Of a stretch of 64,000 nt of DNA, positions 23,761 through 32,949 are shown piece by piece (the first letter of the stretch is position 1; each line of letters begins with the position of its first letter). The notes below the pieces were generated by a model, which was not told where the DNA came from, did not search any database, and was given only the letters and a program-made list of their open reading frames with translations. Location: contig DDEZ01000012.1 in NCBI GenBank assembly GCA_002336805.1, forward strand, positions 124,001 through 188,000. The letters run 5' to 3'. This stretch comes from Bacteroidetes bacterium UBA1941 (GTDB lineage: Bacteria; Bacteroidota; Bacteroidia; Chitinophagales; LD1). The position numbers and the translations under genes are program-made.

Positions 23761-25248
23761 TCACAGCGTCCGGTTGCGGACCCATTTGCTGCCACCGGTA
23801 GAGGTTGCTGCCTTAGCTGCTTTGGCCACCTGAGGCTTGTGCTCAAATACGTGAGCTGCCACGAGTGCTGCGATCTCCATTTCTGTGCTATCCTCCTTCT
23901 TCAGGTACTCTGGTTTGAAGTGCTTTGCTACAAAATGGGTATCAAATTTGCCGCTCACAAAGTCCGGATGCGTGATCACAAAAGCTCCGAACTGAAGGGT
24001 GTTTTTCACCCCCGTGATATGGTACTCATGTATAGCCCGCAGCATGCGGTCTATGGCCTCCGTACGGTCCTTGCCGTAGGCTACGAGTTTGGCTATCATC
24101 GGATCGTAGTAGATAGGTATATCCATACCGGCCTCAAAGCCGTCATCTACGCGGATGCCGGGACCCTCGGGTTTCTTATACTCTGTGAGGCGACCTATAT
24201 CGGGGAGGAAATTATTCATTGGGTCCTCCGCATATACACGTAGCTCCAGCGCATGGCCACGGATAGCGAGATCCTCCTGTGTAAAAGATAGCCTCTCTCC
24301 TCTCGCCACTTTGATCTGTTCCTTCACCAGATCTATGCCGGTGATCATCTCGCTGACAGGATGCTCTACCTGCAGGCGGGTATTCATTTCAAGGAAGTAA
24401 AAGTTCAACGCTTCATCTACCAGAAACTCAACGGTACCTGCACCGATATAGGCACAAGATTTACCCACCATGACCGCAGCCTCCCCTATTGCTTTACGCT
24501 TCTCGGGTGTGAGGCATGAGCTAGGTGCCTCCTCTACCACCTTCTGGTGGCGGCGCTGCACAGAGCACTCACGCTCGAAGAGGTAAACGATATTGCCGTA
24601 GTTATCTCCCAGTATCTGCACCTCTATATGCTTTGGCGAGCCGACATATTTCTCTATGAAAACGCTTCCATCGCCAAAGGCGGATAGCGCCTCTCCCTGC
24701 GCACGCTGCATCTGCTCTGCCAGCTGGTCAGGGCTCTCTACTACACGCATCCCCTTACCGCCGCCGCCGGCAGAGGCCTTGATGAGGACAGGATAGCCTA
24801 TGCGGTCGCAAAGGTCACGTACCTCATCTGCACTATGTATAGCTCCATCGCTACCCGGCACCATAGGAATATTAAATTTCTTGGCAGCTTCTTTTGCTGA
24901 GAGTTTATCGCCCATCACCTCGATGGCCTCCGGTGTGGGCCCGATAAAGGTGATGCCATTCTCCTCCACCAGTTTGGCAAAGGCGGCATTCTCAGAGAGG
25001 AAACCATAGCCGGGGTGTATCCCATCCACTCCCAGGGTCTTGGCCACTTCTACTATTTTATCACCACGCAGGTAGGAGTCCTTTGACGCGGGCGGGCCGA
25101 TACATACGGCCTCATCTGCATAGCGTACGTGCGGCGAATGGCGGTCTGCCTCGCTGTAGACCGCTACGGTCTTGATGCCCATCTCGCGGGCGGAGCGCAT
25201 GACACGGAGGGCTATTTCGCCCCTATTGGCTACGAGTATTTTCTTCAT
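23761..25248 (-). CDS. accC: Biotin carboxylase subunit of acetyl-CoA carboxylase family
   Basis: 495 residues. ATP-grasp biotin carboxylase with KILVANRGEIALRVMR at the N-terminus, HPGYGFLSENAAFA, the glycine-rich loop ASAGGGGKGMR, KYVGSPKHIEVQ, ERECSVQRRHQKVVEEAP, and EMNTRLQVEHPVSE with the catalytic Arg. After the normal end of the domain (about residue 445) there is a ~50-residue tail ending KWVRNRTL. No accB is beside it, so it could belong to a propionyl- or acyl-CoA carboxylase instead of acetyl-CoA carboxylase. It starts at ATG 25248 behind its own promoter. Confidence 0.9.
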   Translation of the reverse strand: MKKILVANRGEIALRVMRSAREMGIKTVAVYSEADRHSPHVRYADEAVCIGPPASKDSYLRGDKIVEVAKTLGVDGIHPGYGFLSENAAFAKLVEENGITFIGPTPEAIEVMGDKLSAKEAAKKFNIPMVPGSDGAIHSADEVRDLCDRIGYPVLIKASAGGGGKGMRVVESPDQLAEQMQRAQGEALSAFGDGSVFIEKYVGSPKHIEVQILGDNYGNIVYLFERECSVQRRHQKVVEEAPSSCLTPEKRKAIGEAAVMVGKSCAYIGAGTVEFLVDEALNFYFLEMNTRLQVEHPVSEMITGIDLVKEQIKVARGERLSFTQEDLAIRGHALELRVYAEDPMNNFLPDIGRLTEYKKPEGPGIRVDDGFEAGMDIPIYYDPMIAKLVAYGKDRTEAIDRMLRAIHEYHITGVKNTLQFGAFVITHPDFVSGKFDTHFVAKHFKPEYLKKEDSTEMEIAALVAAHVFEHKPQVAKAAKAATSTGGSKWVRNRTL

Positions 25249-25293
25249 GATCGTTTATTACTGCCAAGGCGCAAGAGCGCCAAAACTTCTTCT

Positions 25294-25301
25294 CAAATAT
25301 A
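25294..25301 (-). promoter_or_regulatory. -7 promoter element TATATTTG for accC
   Basis: Exact TAnnTTTG match on the minus strand 45 bases before the accC ATG. The intervening leader contains a 5-bp perfect hairpin, GGCGC-TCTT-GCGCC (25268-25281). Confidence 0.55.
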
Positions 25302-25320
25302 GAAATGAATCGCTCATTAG

Positions 25321-26676
25321 TTACGACTCCGCTTCCACCAGTTCCCCCTCACTCTTTGCGATGATCACGGTGGCCAGGCAGTTGCCCAAGACATTCACTG
25401 ATGTCCGTGCCATATCCATGATAGAGTCTACGCCAAATATGACATAGATAGGCCACTCCGGCAGGTGAAAGGTGGCCACAGTGCCCAGGAGGATCACGAA
25501 GGATGCTTTGGCTACACCGGCTACACCCTTGCTGGTGAGCATCAGCGTGAGAAGGATATAGAGCTGCGTGGAGAGAGGCATATTGATGCCCGCAGCCTGT
25601 GAGACAAAGATGGCTGCGAGCGAAAGGTAAAGCGTCGTACCATCCAGATTGAATGAATACCCCATGGGCAGGACAAAGGAATAGACCTTTTTGTGTACGC
25701 CGAGTTTCTCCATCGCGCTCATGGCCTTCGGCAGGGCTGCATCAGAGCTGGCCGTGGCAAAGGCGACAGATACGGGCTCCTCTACTGCCTGCAGAAATTT
25801 CTTCAGTGGTACTTTGAAGTAAAGAGCAATAGGCAGCAATACCCCAAAGAGAAAGAACACAAGCGCGCCTGCGAGCGTGAGAAGTAGCAGCCCAAAATTC
25901 TTAAAGATGCCTAGTCCCATAGTACCTACTGTATATGCAATAGCGCCACCGACTGCTATGGGAGAGAAGAGCATCACCAGATTGGTCAGTTTAAACATGA
26001 CCTCGGAGAGAATTTCCGCGAAGCGGACGACAGGCTTCTTATACTCCTCCGCACACATAGATACTGCTATGGCAAAGAGAATCGAGAAAATGACGACCTG
26101 GAGTACGTTATTCTCAGAGATAGCTTTAGCGATATTCTCGGGCACTATCTCGTAGAGTTGGAAGTGCTTGCCTGCGTCTGGCAGCGCTTCGGGCTTCTCT
26201 ATGGTAGCTGGTTTGGCTATGCCCGCACCAGCCTGAGTCAGATTGATCGCGGCGAGGCCGATGAAAAGCGCGAGGGTGGTCACGACCTCAAAGTATATGA
26301 TAGCCTTGAGCCCCATGCGGCCCACCTGCTTGAGGTCAGAGTGCCCGGCTATGCCTACCACCAGCGTGGCAAAGAGCAGCGGTGCGATGATCATTTTGAC
26401 CAGGCGGAGGAATATCTTGCCAAAGACATTCAGCTCTCTGGCCATATCGGGGAAATCAACACCGATGACTACCCCTGTGATCATAGCAACAAATACCCAG
26501 ATAGTGAGGGACCGCGCCTGCCAGCCGTACCATATCAGCGGCAGCAGGCCTATGAGGCGTACAGCAGTAAAGACCGTAGATGGCAGGTCTATGATACCTC
26601 CTACCTGCAGCCAGGTAGCCACTATGATGACCAGGCCTGCGAGCAGGGCCACATTGCGCCAGAGATGATGCTTCAT
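25321..26676 (-). CDS. Dicarboxylate/amino acid:cation symporter (DAACS/SDF family)
   Basis: 451 residues with many hydrophobic helices. Family landmarks: VKMIIAPLLFATLVVGIAGH in the first half, the re-entrant loop segment ATASSDAALPKAM (family SSSSTLP-like), MGYSFNLDGTTLYLSLAAIF (TM7 NMDGT-like motif) and GVAGVAKASFVILLG (second hairpin loop). These place it with GltP/DctA carriers that move glutamate, aspartate or C4-dicarboxylates with Na+ or H+. The first loop is AlaSerSer rather than SerSerSer, so the substrate is uncertain. The ATG at 26676 is preferred to an upstream GTG at 26682, which lies at the edge of a TATTTTG promoter element. Confidence 0.88.
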   Translation of the reverse strand: MKHHLWRNVALLAGLVIIVATWLQVGGIIDLPSTVFTAVRLIGLLPLIWYGWQARSLTIWVFVAMITGVVIGVDFPDMARELNVFGKIFLRLVKMIIAPLLFATLVVGIAGHSDLKQVGRMGLKAIIYFEVVTTLALFIGLAAINLTQAGAGIAKPATIEKPEALPDAGKHFQLYEIVPENIAKAISENNVLQVVIFSILFAIAVSMCAEEYKKPVVRFAEILSEVMFKLTNLVMLFSPIAVGGAIAYTVGTMGLGIFKNFGLLLLTLAGALVFFLFGVLLPIALYFKVPLKKFLQAVEEPVSVAFATASSDAALPKAMSAMEKLGVHKKVYSFVLPMGYSFNLDGTTLYLSLAAIFVSQAAGINMPLSTQLYILLTLMLTSKGVAGVAKASFVILLGTVATFHLPEWPIYVIFGVDSIMDMARTSVNVLGNCLATVIIAKSEGELVEAES

Positions 26677-26762
26677 CCGCACAAAATATAAAAATCTACT
26701 ATCAGAATGATCCAGCTGGAAAACATACCGGAAAAATACCTGTTATGGTGTAACTTCACATC

Positions 26763-27164
26763 ATGATCATACCAGGTACATCATCTTTGACTCCGCAGCG
26801 GCAGGCGCTGGCATGCCTGGGCCTCTCACTGCTGGGCATGGTGTTTTGCCATATTGCTTTTGCCGGCACGTCTAATGAGTTTCTGGCTGCATTTAGCGGT
26901 ATCATGTTTTACTCGCTGATGAATCCCGTGCTATCCATCTTCCATGAGTCCTTTGCCAAATATACCTGGCCGTCCTGGCTGTACTACATCGCCCTGCTCA
27001 TCGTACTCCTACTGGCAGCGCGGTATATCTCCGGCACCAGTATTTGGGCGCTGCCAGAGTACCGTATGATGCTGGGCAGTATCGCAGCTTTCTATATCAT
27101 CACCAGTATCATGGTGCGGGTCATACGTGCCATCTGGGAGTTTGCAGAGAGTGACGAGGGGTAG
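26763..27164 (+). CDS. Small integral membrane protein of unknown function
   Basis: 133 residues with four likely transmembrane helices: about 14-35 (LACLGLSLLGMVFCHIAFAG), 42-60, 70-88 (WLYYIALLIVLLLAARYI) and 100-120. There are no conserved motifs I recognise. It is divergent from the symporter gene across about 85 bases. Reading frame, start (ATG 26763) and codon use look like those of the neighbours, so I treat it as real. Confidence 0.65.
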   Translation: MIIPGTSSLTPQRQALACLGLSLLGMVFCHIAFAGTSNEFLAAFSGIMFYSLMNPVLSIFHESFAKYTWPSWLYYIALLIVLLLAARYISGTSIWALPEYRMMLGSIAAFYIITSIMVRVIRAIWEFAESDEG

Positions 27165-27188
27165 GCCTCACCCATCTGCCTTCAGCAT

Positions 27189-27213
27189 CTTCCCTCTCCA
27201 AAAGAGAGGGAAG
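27189..27213. repeat. Perfect 10-bp inverted repeat between genes
   Basis: CTTCCCTCTC - CAAAA - GAGAGGGAAG forms a stable hairpin 24 bases after the membrane-protein stop. It lacks a T run on either strand, so it is not a classical intrinsic terminator; it may still end or protect the upstream transcript. The rest of 27165-27331 shows nothing else clear. Confidence 0.6.
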
Positions 27214-27331
27214 AACCTAAAAGTTAAAAAGCCTCTTTTCTGATCTGTTTTTTCAATGGGAGTAAGCTCCAAGAGCTTTTTATAGGCTGTCTGTATTTTT
27301 TATTATCCTTACAGTCTATAGTCTATCCGAT

Positions 27332-27991
27332 ATGAGTATCATTGTGGCCCCCTCTGTTTTGTCAGCTGATTTTGCCCATCTGGGCCGCGATATAGATATG
27401 CTGAATAGCAGCGAGGCGGATTGGATACATATAGATGTGATGGATGGCTCCTTTGTGCCCAATATCTCTTTTGGCTTCCCCATCCTGCAGGCTATCCGCA
27501 AAAGGACGCAGAAATTTTGCGATGTGCACCTGATGATCCTGCAGCCGGAGCGCTATATCAGGCAGTTTAAAGATGCCGGTGCGGACCACCTGACAGTACA
27601 CTATGAGGGCAACCTGCACCTGGACTCTGTGATACGCGAGATCAAGGCTCAGGGCCTGTCTGCCGGGGTGGCCATCAATCCTGCCACACCTGTGAGCGAA
27701 CTCAAAGAAGTGATCGGCCTGCTGGACCTGGTACTGGTGATGAGTGTCAATCCGGGCTTTGGGGGTCAGAAATTCATCCCCAATGCGCTGAATAAGGTGC
27801 GTGAAGCCCGCGAGCTGATCAAACAATCCGGCTCCAGGGCAAAAATAGAAGTGGACGGCGGTGTGGGCATGGAGAATGCCAAGAGCCTGATAGAAGCTGG
27901 TGCAGATGTGCTGGTGGCCGGCAACGCGGTTTTTGGCGCGAGCGATCCGGTCCAGACTATCTCTGCTATAAAGAATGCCGCCGCGAAATAA
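27332..27991 (+). CDS. rpe: Ribulose-phosphate 3-epimerase
   Basis: Interconverts ribulose-5-phosphate and xylulose-5-phosphate in the pentose phosphate pathway. At 219 residues it is of normal length. It has APSVLSADF at 6-14, metal ligands H33 and D35 (IHIDVMDG), H66 (DVHLM) and D175 (VDGGV), MSVNPGFGGQKF at 137-148 and a C-terminal GNAVFG phosphate-binding turn. It serves as the reference for the second, CBS-fused epimerase-like gene at 47.7-48.7 kb. A TonB receptor gene follows on the same strand after 30 bases. Confidence 0.96.
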   Translation: MSIIVAPSVLSADFAHLGRDIDMLNSSEADWIHIDVMDGSFVPNISFGFPILQAIRKRTQKFCDVHLMILQPERYIRQFKDAGADHLTVHYEGNLHLDSVIREIKAQGLSAGVAINPATPVSELKEVIGLLDLVLVMSVNPGFGGQKFIPNALNKVREARELIKQSGSRAKIEVDGGVGMENAKSLIEAGADVLVAGNAVFGASDPVQTISAIKNAAAK

Positions 27992-28021
27992 AATCACCAT
28001 ATAGCCGTTTCAGCCACGAAA

Positions 28022-30574
28022 ATGTCCAGAGTCTACCTACTTATCCTATCCCTGCTGATCGCTACAGGTGCGTGTGCACAGGACATGGCTACTATCACCG
28101 GTGCAGTGGCAGATGAATATGGCAAGCCGCTGGAGCTGGTCAATGTGGTAGTAAAAGAGAATCAAAAGTATTTCACCTCTACAGACTCTCTGGGACGCTA
28201 TACACTGCGCGTACCGGCCGGCAAGCGCATCACGATCGTATTCAGCTATCTGACCAATGTGATCTACTCTACCCCTGTGCTGCCGCTCAGAAATGATGAA
28301 AAGCAGATATCCTTTCAGGTGCAGAGCTCAGTTCAGCAGTTCCGAGAAGTAGAAATAAAGGACCAAGGCGCTCGCAGGGAGGGTATATCCAATATCAAAG
28401 TCCACGAGATCATGATACCAAATCTGGATGGCGGTATCGAGAGCTACCTGGCTGCACAGTCTCTGGGTGTCAATAAATCTAACGAGCTCAGCTCAAACTA
28501 CTCCGTGCGTGGCGGTAGCTATGACGAGAACCTGGTCTATGTAAATGACTTTGAGATATACCGTCCATACCTGATGCGCTCCGGGCAGCAGGAGGGCCTT
28601 TCTTTTGCTAATCCTAATCTGGTGAGCAATATCAAGTTCTCATCTGGCGGCTGGCAGGCACGATATGGGGATAAGATGTCATCGGTAATGGATGTGACCT
28701 ACAAGCGCCCTACTACCTGGGGTGGCTCGGTCACAGCTAGCCTCATGGGCCTGGCGGCACACGTAGAAGGCGCATCAAAAGATCCACGCAAATTCTCTTT
28801 CCTATTTGGTATCAGGCAGAAAAGCAGCCAGTATATCCTCGGCACGCTGGATACCAAGGGGCAGTATTCACCTAATTTTATCGATGCACAGTTCTTTGCT
28901 ACGAGTATGATCAGCAACCAGGTTTCCCTGGAGATCATCAGCAATGTGGCGCGAAATCAATTTAAGTTCATACCTGATAACCGTACCACTAAGTTTGGCA
29001 CCGTAAGCACGGTAAAGCAGCTGGAGATGGCGTTTGAGGGGCAGGAACTGGACAATTTCCTCTCTGTGACCAATGGCCTGGCCATAGTCATAAAGCCTAA
29101 AGAAAACCTACGTATCAAGTTTCTCGGGTCGGTCTATAACGACTTTGAGCATGAGAATTTTGACATACTCGCAGACTACCGCATAGGTGATGTGGAGAGC
29201 GACCCGAGTAAGAGCAACTATGGCAAAGTGACTAACTACAGCGGTATAGGTGGCATACAAAACTGGGGACGCAATACGCTCTACACAGATGTGTACACCG
29301 CTGCCACCCGCGGCTCGTGGTTTGCCAAGCATCACAATGTACAGTGGGGAGTAGACTACAAGCACGAAGTGATACAGGACAAGCTCTCGGAGTGGGACCG
29401 CCTGGACTCGGCTGGCTATTCTTTGCCTTTCACAGCCAATGGGCAGAAGAACTTCTACGGTGATAGCGTTCCTTTGAATAACTTCTCTGTGATCGGGATG
29501 GACCGCCTGCTGAAGAGCAGCTTTACCCTGAGCAGCAATCGGGTCAGTGCCTTTATCCAGGATACCTGGAGATTTGGAGATACGTCCAGATTCAGCCTGA
29601 ACTACGGTGTACGCTTCCAATACTGGGATGCCAATAAGGAACCTATCGTGACCCCCCGCGCCCAGCTTTCCATCAAGCCATCGGTCAAAAAAGACATCAT
29701 CCTGACCTTTGCAGGTGGCCTTTATTATCAGCCGCCTTTCTATAGGGAGATGCGCGACTCCTCCGGCCATGTGAATACCCACCTGCGCGCCCAGAAATCT
29801 GCTCATGCGGTGATCGGGTTCAACTATGCATTTAAGGCATGGGGACGGCCATTCAGCTTTGTGATGGAGGGATACTACAAGTACCTGTGGGATATCGTCT
29901 CCTTTGACTATGACAATACGCTGATACGCTACTCCGGACAGAATAATGCCAAGGGCTATGCTGCTGGTGTAGATATGCGCCTGAATGGCGAGCTGGCAGA
30001 GGGTGCCGAATCATGGATCAGCCTCTCGCTCATGAATACGCAGAATATAGTACAAGGTGCGACTAAAACAGTATACCTGGACTCTGCAGGCAAGGAAGTG
30101 AGCGTAGTGAATAGCGTGACAAAACCAACGATAGCAGATACAGTGACGAGATCCGTAGGCTGGCAACCGAGGCCGACTAATCAGCTGGTGACTTTCAATC
30201 TGTTTTTCTCAGACTACATTCCTAAGTGGCCATTCATACGATTTAACCTGAACCTGGCCTTTGGCTCCGGCCTGCCGGTCAAGTCTCCTACGCAGGACTA
30301 CTACGCTCCCAAGTTTACACTGCCCTTTTACAAGCGTGTAGATATGGGCTTTGCGGCCCAGCTATGGAATCCCAAATGGGCAAAGAAGCCAAACAAAACC
30401 AGCAAAGCTTTCAAATCTGTATGGCTCAGCCTGGATGTGCTAAACATATTTGATATACAGAATGTGGTATCCTACCTCTGGGTCAAAGATTTTTACAACA
30501 ACCAATATGCGGTACCAAACAACCTCACCGGCCGCCGTGTCAACCTGAAGGTAGTGTTCAACTTTGGCAGCTAG
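28022..30574 (+). CDS. TonB-dependent receptor with carboxypeptidase-regulatory-like N-domain
   Basis: 850 residues. A signal peptide (MSRVYLLILSLLIATGACAQ) is followed by a CarboxypepD_reg-like beta-sandwich at about 24-105 (ATITGAVADEYGKPLELVNV ... GRYTLRVPAGKRI). The plug domain spans about 120-230 (NLDGGIESYLAAQSLGV, SSNYSVRGGSYDENLVYVND, GWQARYGDKMSSVMDV). The rest is a 22-strand-type barrel with aromatic girdles and a terminal NLKVVFNFGS. No SusD-like partner is nearby, so a glycan role is not supported; a metal chelate or other small ligand is as likely. The stop overlaps the convergent GNAT gene by 4 bases (CTAG). Confidence 0.9.
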   Translation: MSRVYLLILSLLIATGACAQDMATITGAVADEYGKPLELVNVVVKENQKYFTSTDSLGRYTLRVPAGKRITIVFSYLTNVIYSTPVLPLRNDEKQISFQVQSSVQQFREVEIKDQGARREGISNIKVHEIMIPNLDGGIESYLAAQSLGVNKSNELSSNYSVRGGSYDENLVYVNDFEIYRPYLMRSGQQEGLSFANPNLVSNIKFSSGGWQARYGDKMSSVMDVTYKRPTTWGGSVTASLMGLAAHVEGASKDPRKFSFLFGIRQKSSQYILGTLDTKGQYSPNFIDAQFFATSMISNQVSLEIISNVARNQFKFIPDNRTTKFGTVSTVKQLEMAFEGQELDNFLSVTNGLAIVIKPKENLRIKFLGSVYNDFEHENFDILADYRIGDVESDPSKSNYGKVTNYSGIGGIQNWGRNTLYTDVYTAATRGSWFAKHHNVQWGVDYKHEVIQDKLSEWDRLDSAGYSLPFTANGQKNFYGDSVPLNNFSVIGMDRLLKSSFTLSSNRVSAFIQDTWRFGDTSRFSLNYGVRFQYWDANKEPIVTPRAQLSIKPSVKKDIILTFAGGLYYQPPFYREMRDSSGHVNTHLRAQKSAHAVIGFNYAFKAWGRPFSFVMEGYYKYLWDIVSFDYDNTLIRYSGQNNAKGYAAGVDMRLNGELAEGAESWISLSLMNTQNIVQGATKTVYLDSAGKEVSVVNSVTKPTIADTVTRSVGWQPRPTNQLVTFNLFFSDYIPKWPFIRFNLNLAFGSGLPVKSPTQDYYAPKFTLPFYKRVDMGFAAQLWNPKWAKKPNKTSKAFKSVWLSLDVLNIFDIQNVVSYLWVKDFYNNQYAVPNNLTGRRVNLKVVFNFGS

Positions 30575-31011
30575 AGGATAGCGCCTAGTTTCTTCTGCAT
30601 GTGATAGTGTGCGATGCCGACCTCTACAAACTCATCTCCGATAGTCTCGTAGCCCAATGCCGTATAAAAAGGTGCCGCTACTACACGTGCATGGCAGTGT
30701 ATCAGCGTGTACCCTTCCTTCTTTGCGTATTCCTCCGCATATAGGGCTATGGCCTTGCCTATCCCCTGCCCTTGCAGAGTATCATCTACGGCTACCTGCC
30801 GCATCTGTATAGCGCCCGACCCTGATGCTGTCAGTGTGAGCGTAGCCAGTATCCGGTCACCGTCAAAGGCGCCGATATGCACGTCAGGTATATCGCGTGC
30901 CAGATCAGCGGCGCTAAAGGTGAGTCCCAGGGGTATACGCAATATCCTATACCTCAGAAGTAGTGATAAAAGGTACTCCGGATCAGACTGCCGGAATGCG
31001 TGAATATCCAT
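30571..31011 (-). CDS. GNAT family N-acetyltransferase
   Basis: 146 residues with the GNAT core. The acetyl-CoA pyrophosphate loop is RQVAVDDTLQGQGIGKAI (Q/RxxGxG/A pattern), followed by the helix ALYAEEYAKKEGY and the late strand segment AAPFYTALGYETIGDEF. The acceptor substrate cannot be told from sequence. It is 10 bases downstream of the CBS-domain gene on the same strand and probably co-transcribed with it. Confidence 0.85.
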   Translation of the reverse strand: MDIHAFRQSDPEYLLSLLLRYRILRIPLGLTFSAADLARDIPDVHIGAFDGDRILATLTLTASGSGAIQMRQVAVDDTLQGQGIGKAIALYAEEYAKKEGYTLIHCHARVVAAPFYTALGYETIGDEFVEVGIAHYHMQKKLGAIL

Positions 31012-31021
31012 CGGCGATCGC

Positions 31022-31441
31022 TTATCCGTAGTAAGCTACCAGCTGGGCCAGATCCTTCACGGTAGTGATACCTACCAGCGTGCCGTTGTCTACTACAGGC
31101 AGGCACTGTATCTTATGATCTGCAAATAGCTTAGCTGCTTTTTTGATAGAATCTGAAGAAGTAATAGAGATAGGATCCTTTGTCATTATATCCGGTATAT
31201 TTAGCGCCTTGTCTATTTCATCGCTGTTAAATTTCATATCTCTATACTTCGCATCGTAGAAAAGCTTCATCAGGTCATTTGAACTAATAATGCCGATGAT
31301 TCTATTTTGTCCGTCCACTACGGGTAGATGGTGCATATTATGCTTTGAAAATAGTTCCAGAACTTCCGAAAAATTGTGGAACTGATTAGCCACCACTACA
31401 GTGCGGCTCATGATGGTAGATACCGGATCATTGACTTCCAT
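31022..31441 (-). CDS. Two-CBS-domain protein
   Basis: 139 residues made of a CBS pair and little else. Repeat 1 (about 8-65) has VANQFHNFSEVLELFSKHNMHHLPVV and IIGIISSNDLMKLF; repeat 2 (about 83-139) has ITSSDSIKKAAKLFADHK and LVGITTVKDLAQLV. CBS pairs bind adenosine ligands such as AMP, ATP or SAM and usually regulate a partner. No partner domain is fused, so it may act in trans. A TATTTTTC -7-like element lies upstream. Confidence 0.88.
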   Translation of the reverse strand: MEVNDPVSTIMSRTVVVANQFHNFSEVLELFSKHNMHHLPVVDGQNRIIGIISSNDLMKLFYDAKYRDMKFNSDEIDKALNIPDIMTKDPISITSSDSIKKAAKLFADHKIQCLPVVDNGTLVGITTVKDLAQLVAYYG

Positions 31442-31518
31442 GAGATAGGATTGAATTGTGATTTAAGTTTACCTGAAAAATAAAAAATTCATAGTAATAT
31501 AGTGCACTAATTTTCGTC

Positions 31519-32079
31519 ATGCCATTTATTGACACAGACTTTCCGGGGTTAAAGATCTTTGACCCGACCGTTTTCAGTGATAGCAGAGGCTATTTCGTAG
31601 AAACTTTTAATGAAAACACTTTCAAAGCAGCCGGCATAGAAGCACGCTTCGTACAGGATAACGAATCAAAATCTCAGTATGGCGTGGTACGCGGCCTGCA
31701 TTACCAGCTGGACCCTCATGCCCAGGCCAAGCTGGTACGGGTGATATATGGAGAGGTGCTGGACGTAGTAGTAGATATCCGCAAAGGCTCTCCTACCTAC
31801 GGTAAAAAATACGAAGTGCTCCTGTCCGGCGAAAACAAACGCCAGCTTTTCATTCCAAGGGGTTTTGCGCATGGCTTCTCGGTGCTGAGGGATGATACCG
31901 TATTTAGCTACAAGTGTGATAACTTTTACAATAAAGTATCTGAGGGTGGCCTGCTGCTATCCGATCCAGACCTGGCTATAGACTGGCGCATACCGGCAGA
32001 CCAGATGATCATATCTGACAAGGATAAGAACAATCCGTCGCTCAGAGATTGCGTAAACAATTTCGAATACCGCCCATGA
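31519..32079 (+). CDS. rfbC: dTDP-4-dehydrorhamnose 3,5-epimerase (RfbC)
   Basis: Third step of dTDP-L-rhamnose synthesis. 186 residues with FxDxRGYFVETFNE near 20-32, QDNESKSQYGVVRGLHYQ (catalytic His of RGLHYQ), GEVLDVVVDIRKGSPTYG, PRGFAHGFSVL, and the Tyr/Lys-containing FSYKCDNFYN. A TAATTTTC -7-like element lies at 31508-31515, 3 bases before the ATG. The stop overlaps the rfbD start (ATGA), showing translational coupling. Confidence 0.95.
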   Translation: MPFIDTDFPGLKIFDPTVFSDSRGYFVETFNENTFKAAGIEARFVQDNESKSQYGVVRGLHYQLDPHAQAKLVRVIYGEVLDVVVDIRKGSPTYGKKYEVLLSGENKRQLFIPRGFAHGFSVLRDDTVFSYKCDNFYNKVSEGGLLLSDPDLAIDWRIPADQMIISDKDKNNPSLRDCVNNFEYRP

Positions 32080-32948
32080 AAAAGATACTGGTCACTGGCG
32101 CATCGGGCCAGCTAGGTAGCGAGATCAAATACCTATCCTCTCAATACAGCCAATATTCATTCACATATACAGATGCCTCAGAGCTGGATATCACAGATGC
32201 TGCAGCGGTGATGCTAGCAGCAAAAGATAGTGGCTACTACGCCATCATCAATTGTGCTGCATATACTGCGGTAGATAAAGCCGAAAGTGATAAGGACAGA
32301 GCATACCTGATCAACGCTACTGGCGCTGCTAACCTGGCCGCTGCTGCCGCAGCTACCGGGGCTAAATTTGTCCATGTATCCACTGATTTCATCTTTGACG
32401 GCAAGCATAGCGAGCCCATCCTGGAGGATGACAAACCTAATCCCCTCAGTGTGTATGGTGCATCAAAGCTAGGCGGGGAGACCGAAGTATTAAAAGCTAA
32501 TCCTCAGACATTGCTGGTACGTACCTCATGGGTATACTCCAGCTACGGGGCCAACTTTGTAAAGACCATCCTGCGTCTCTGCCGCGAGCGAGAAAGTTTG
32601 AATGTGATTTTTGATCAGATAGGCACACCGACCTATGCACGGGACCTGGCGGCATTCATACTATCAGCACTGGACACCGCCGTGGAGCAAAAAATCGGCG
32701 GCATATTTCACTATAGCAATGAGGGGGTGGCATCTTGGTATGACTTTGCGGTAGCCATACGCGATATCGCAGGCCTCAGCACCAAAATATCTCCGATAGA
32801 GACAGCGCAATACCCCACGCCTGCTGTACGTCCTAAGTATAGCGTACTAAACAAGGGAAAAGTGAAGAAGGCATTTGGCATCCAGATCCCATACTGGCGT
32901 GAGAGCCTGGTGAGCGCCATGGACATCATACTGAAAGAACAAGCATAA
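32076..32948 (+). CDS. rfbD: dTDP-4-dehydrorhamnose reductase (RfbD)
   Basis: Last step of dTDP-L-rhamnose synthesis. 290 residues: Rossmann loop VTGASGQLGSEI at about 5-16, NCAAYTAVDKAE, HVSTDFIFDG, the catalytic YGASKLGGE (Tyr-x3-Lys), RTSWVYSSYG and FDQIGTPTYARDLA. The ATG at 32076 overlaps the rfbC stop by 4 bases; an in-frame start at 32049 lies inside rfbC and is not needed. The genes for the first two steps (rfbA, rfbB) are not in the window. Confidence 0.94.
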   Translation: MKKILVTGASGQLGSEIKYLSSQYSQYSFTYTDASELDITDAAAVMLAAKDSGYYAIINCAAYTAVDKAESDKDRAYLINATGAANLAAAAAATGAKFVHVSTDFIFDGKHSEPILEDDKPNPLSVYGASKLGGETEVLKANPQTLLVRTSWVYSSYGANFVKTILRLCRERESLNVIFDQIGTPTYARDLAAFILSALDTAVEQKIGGIFHYSNEGVASWYDFAVAIRDIAGLSTKISPIETAQYPTPAVRPKYSVLNKGKVKKAFGIQIPYWRESLVSAMDIILKEQA

Positions 32949-32949
32949 A

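Noticed and set aside
27362..28000. 212-codon open frame on the minus strand opposite rpe
   Set aside because: Rpe is certain on the plus strand; the reverse frame has no family motif and follows from codon bias.
29108..29806. 232-codon open frame on the minus strand inside the TonB receptor gene
   Set aside because: Antisense to a well-supported receptor, no motif and no promoter or start context.
28022..30574. Polysaccharide utilization locus (SusC/SusD pair)
   Set aside because: No SusD-like gene or glycoside hydrolase adjoins the receptor, and it lacks the long SusC form.
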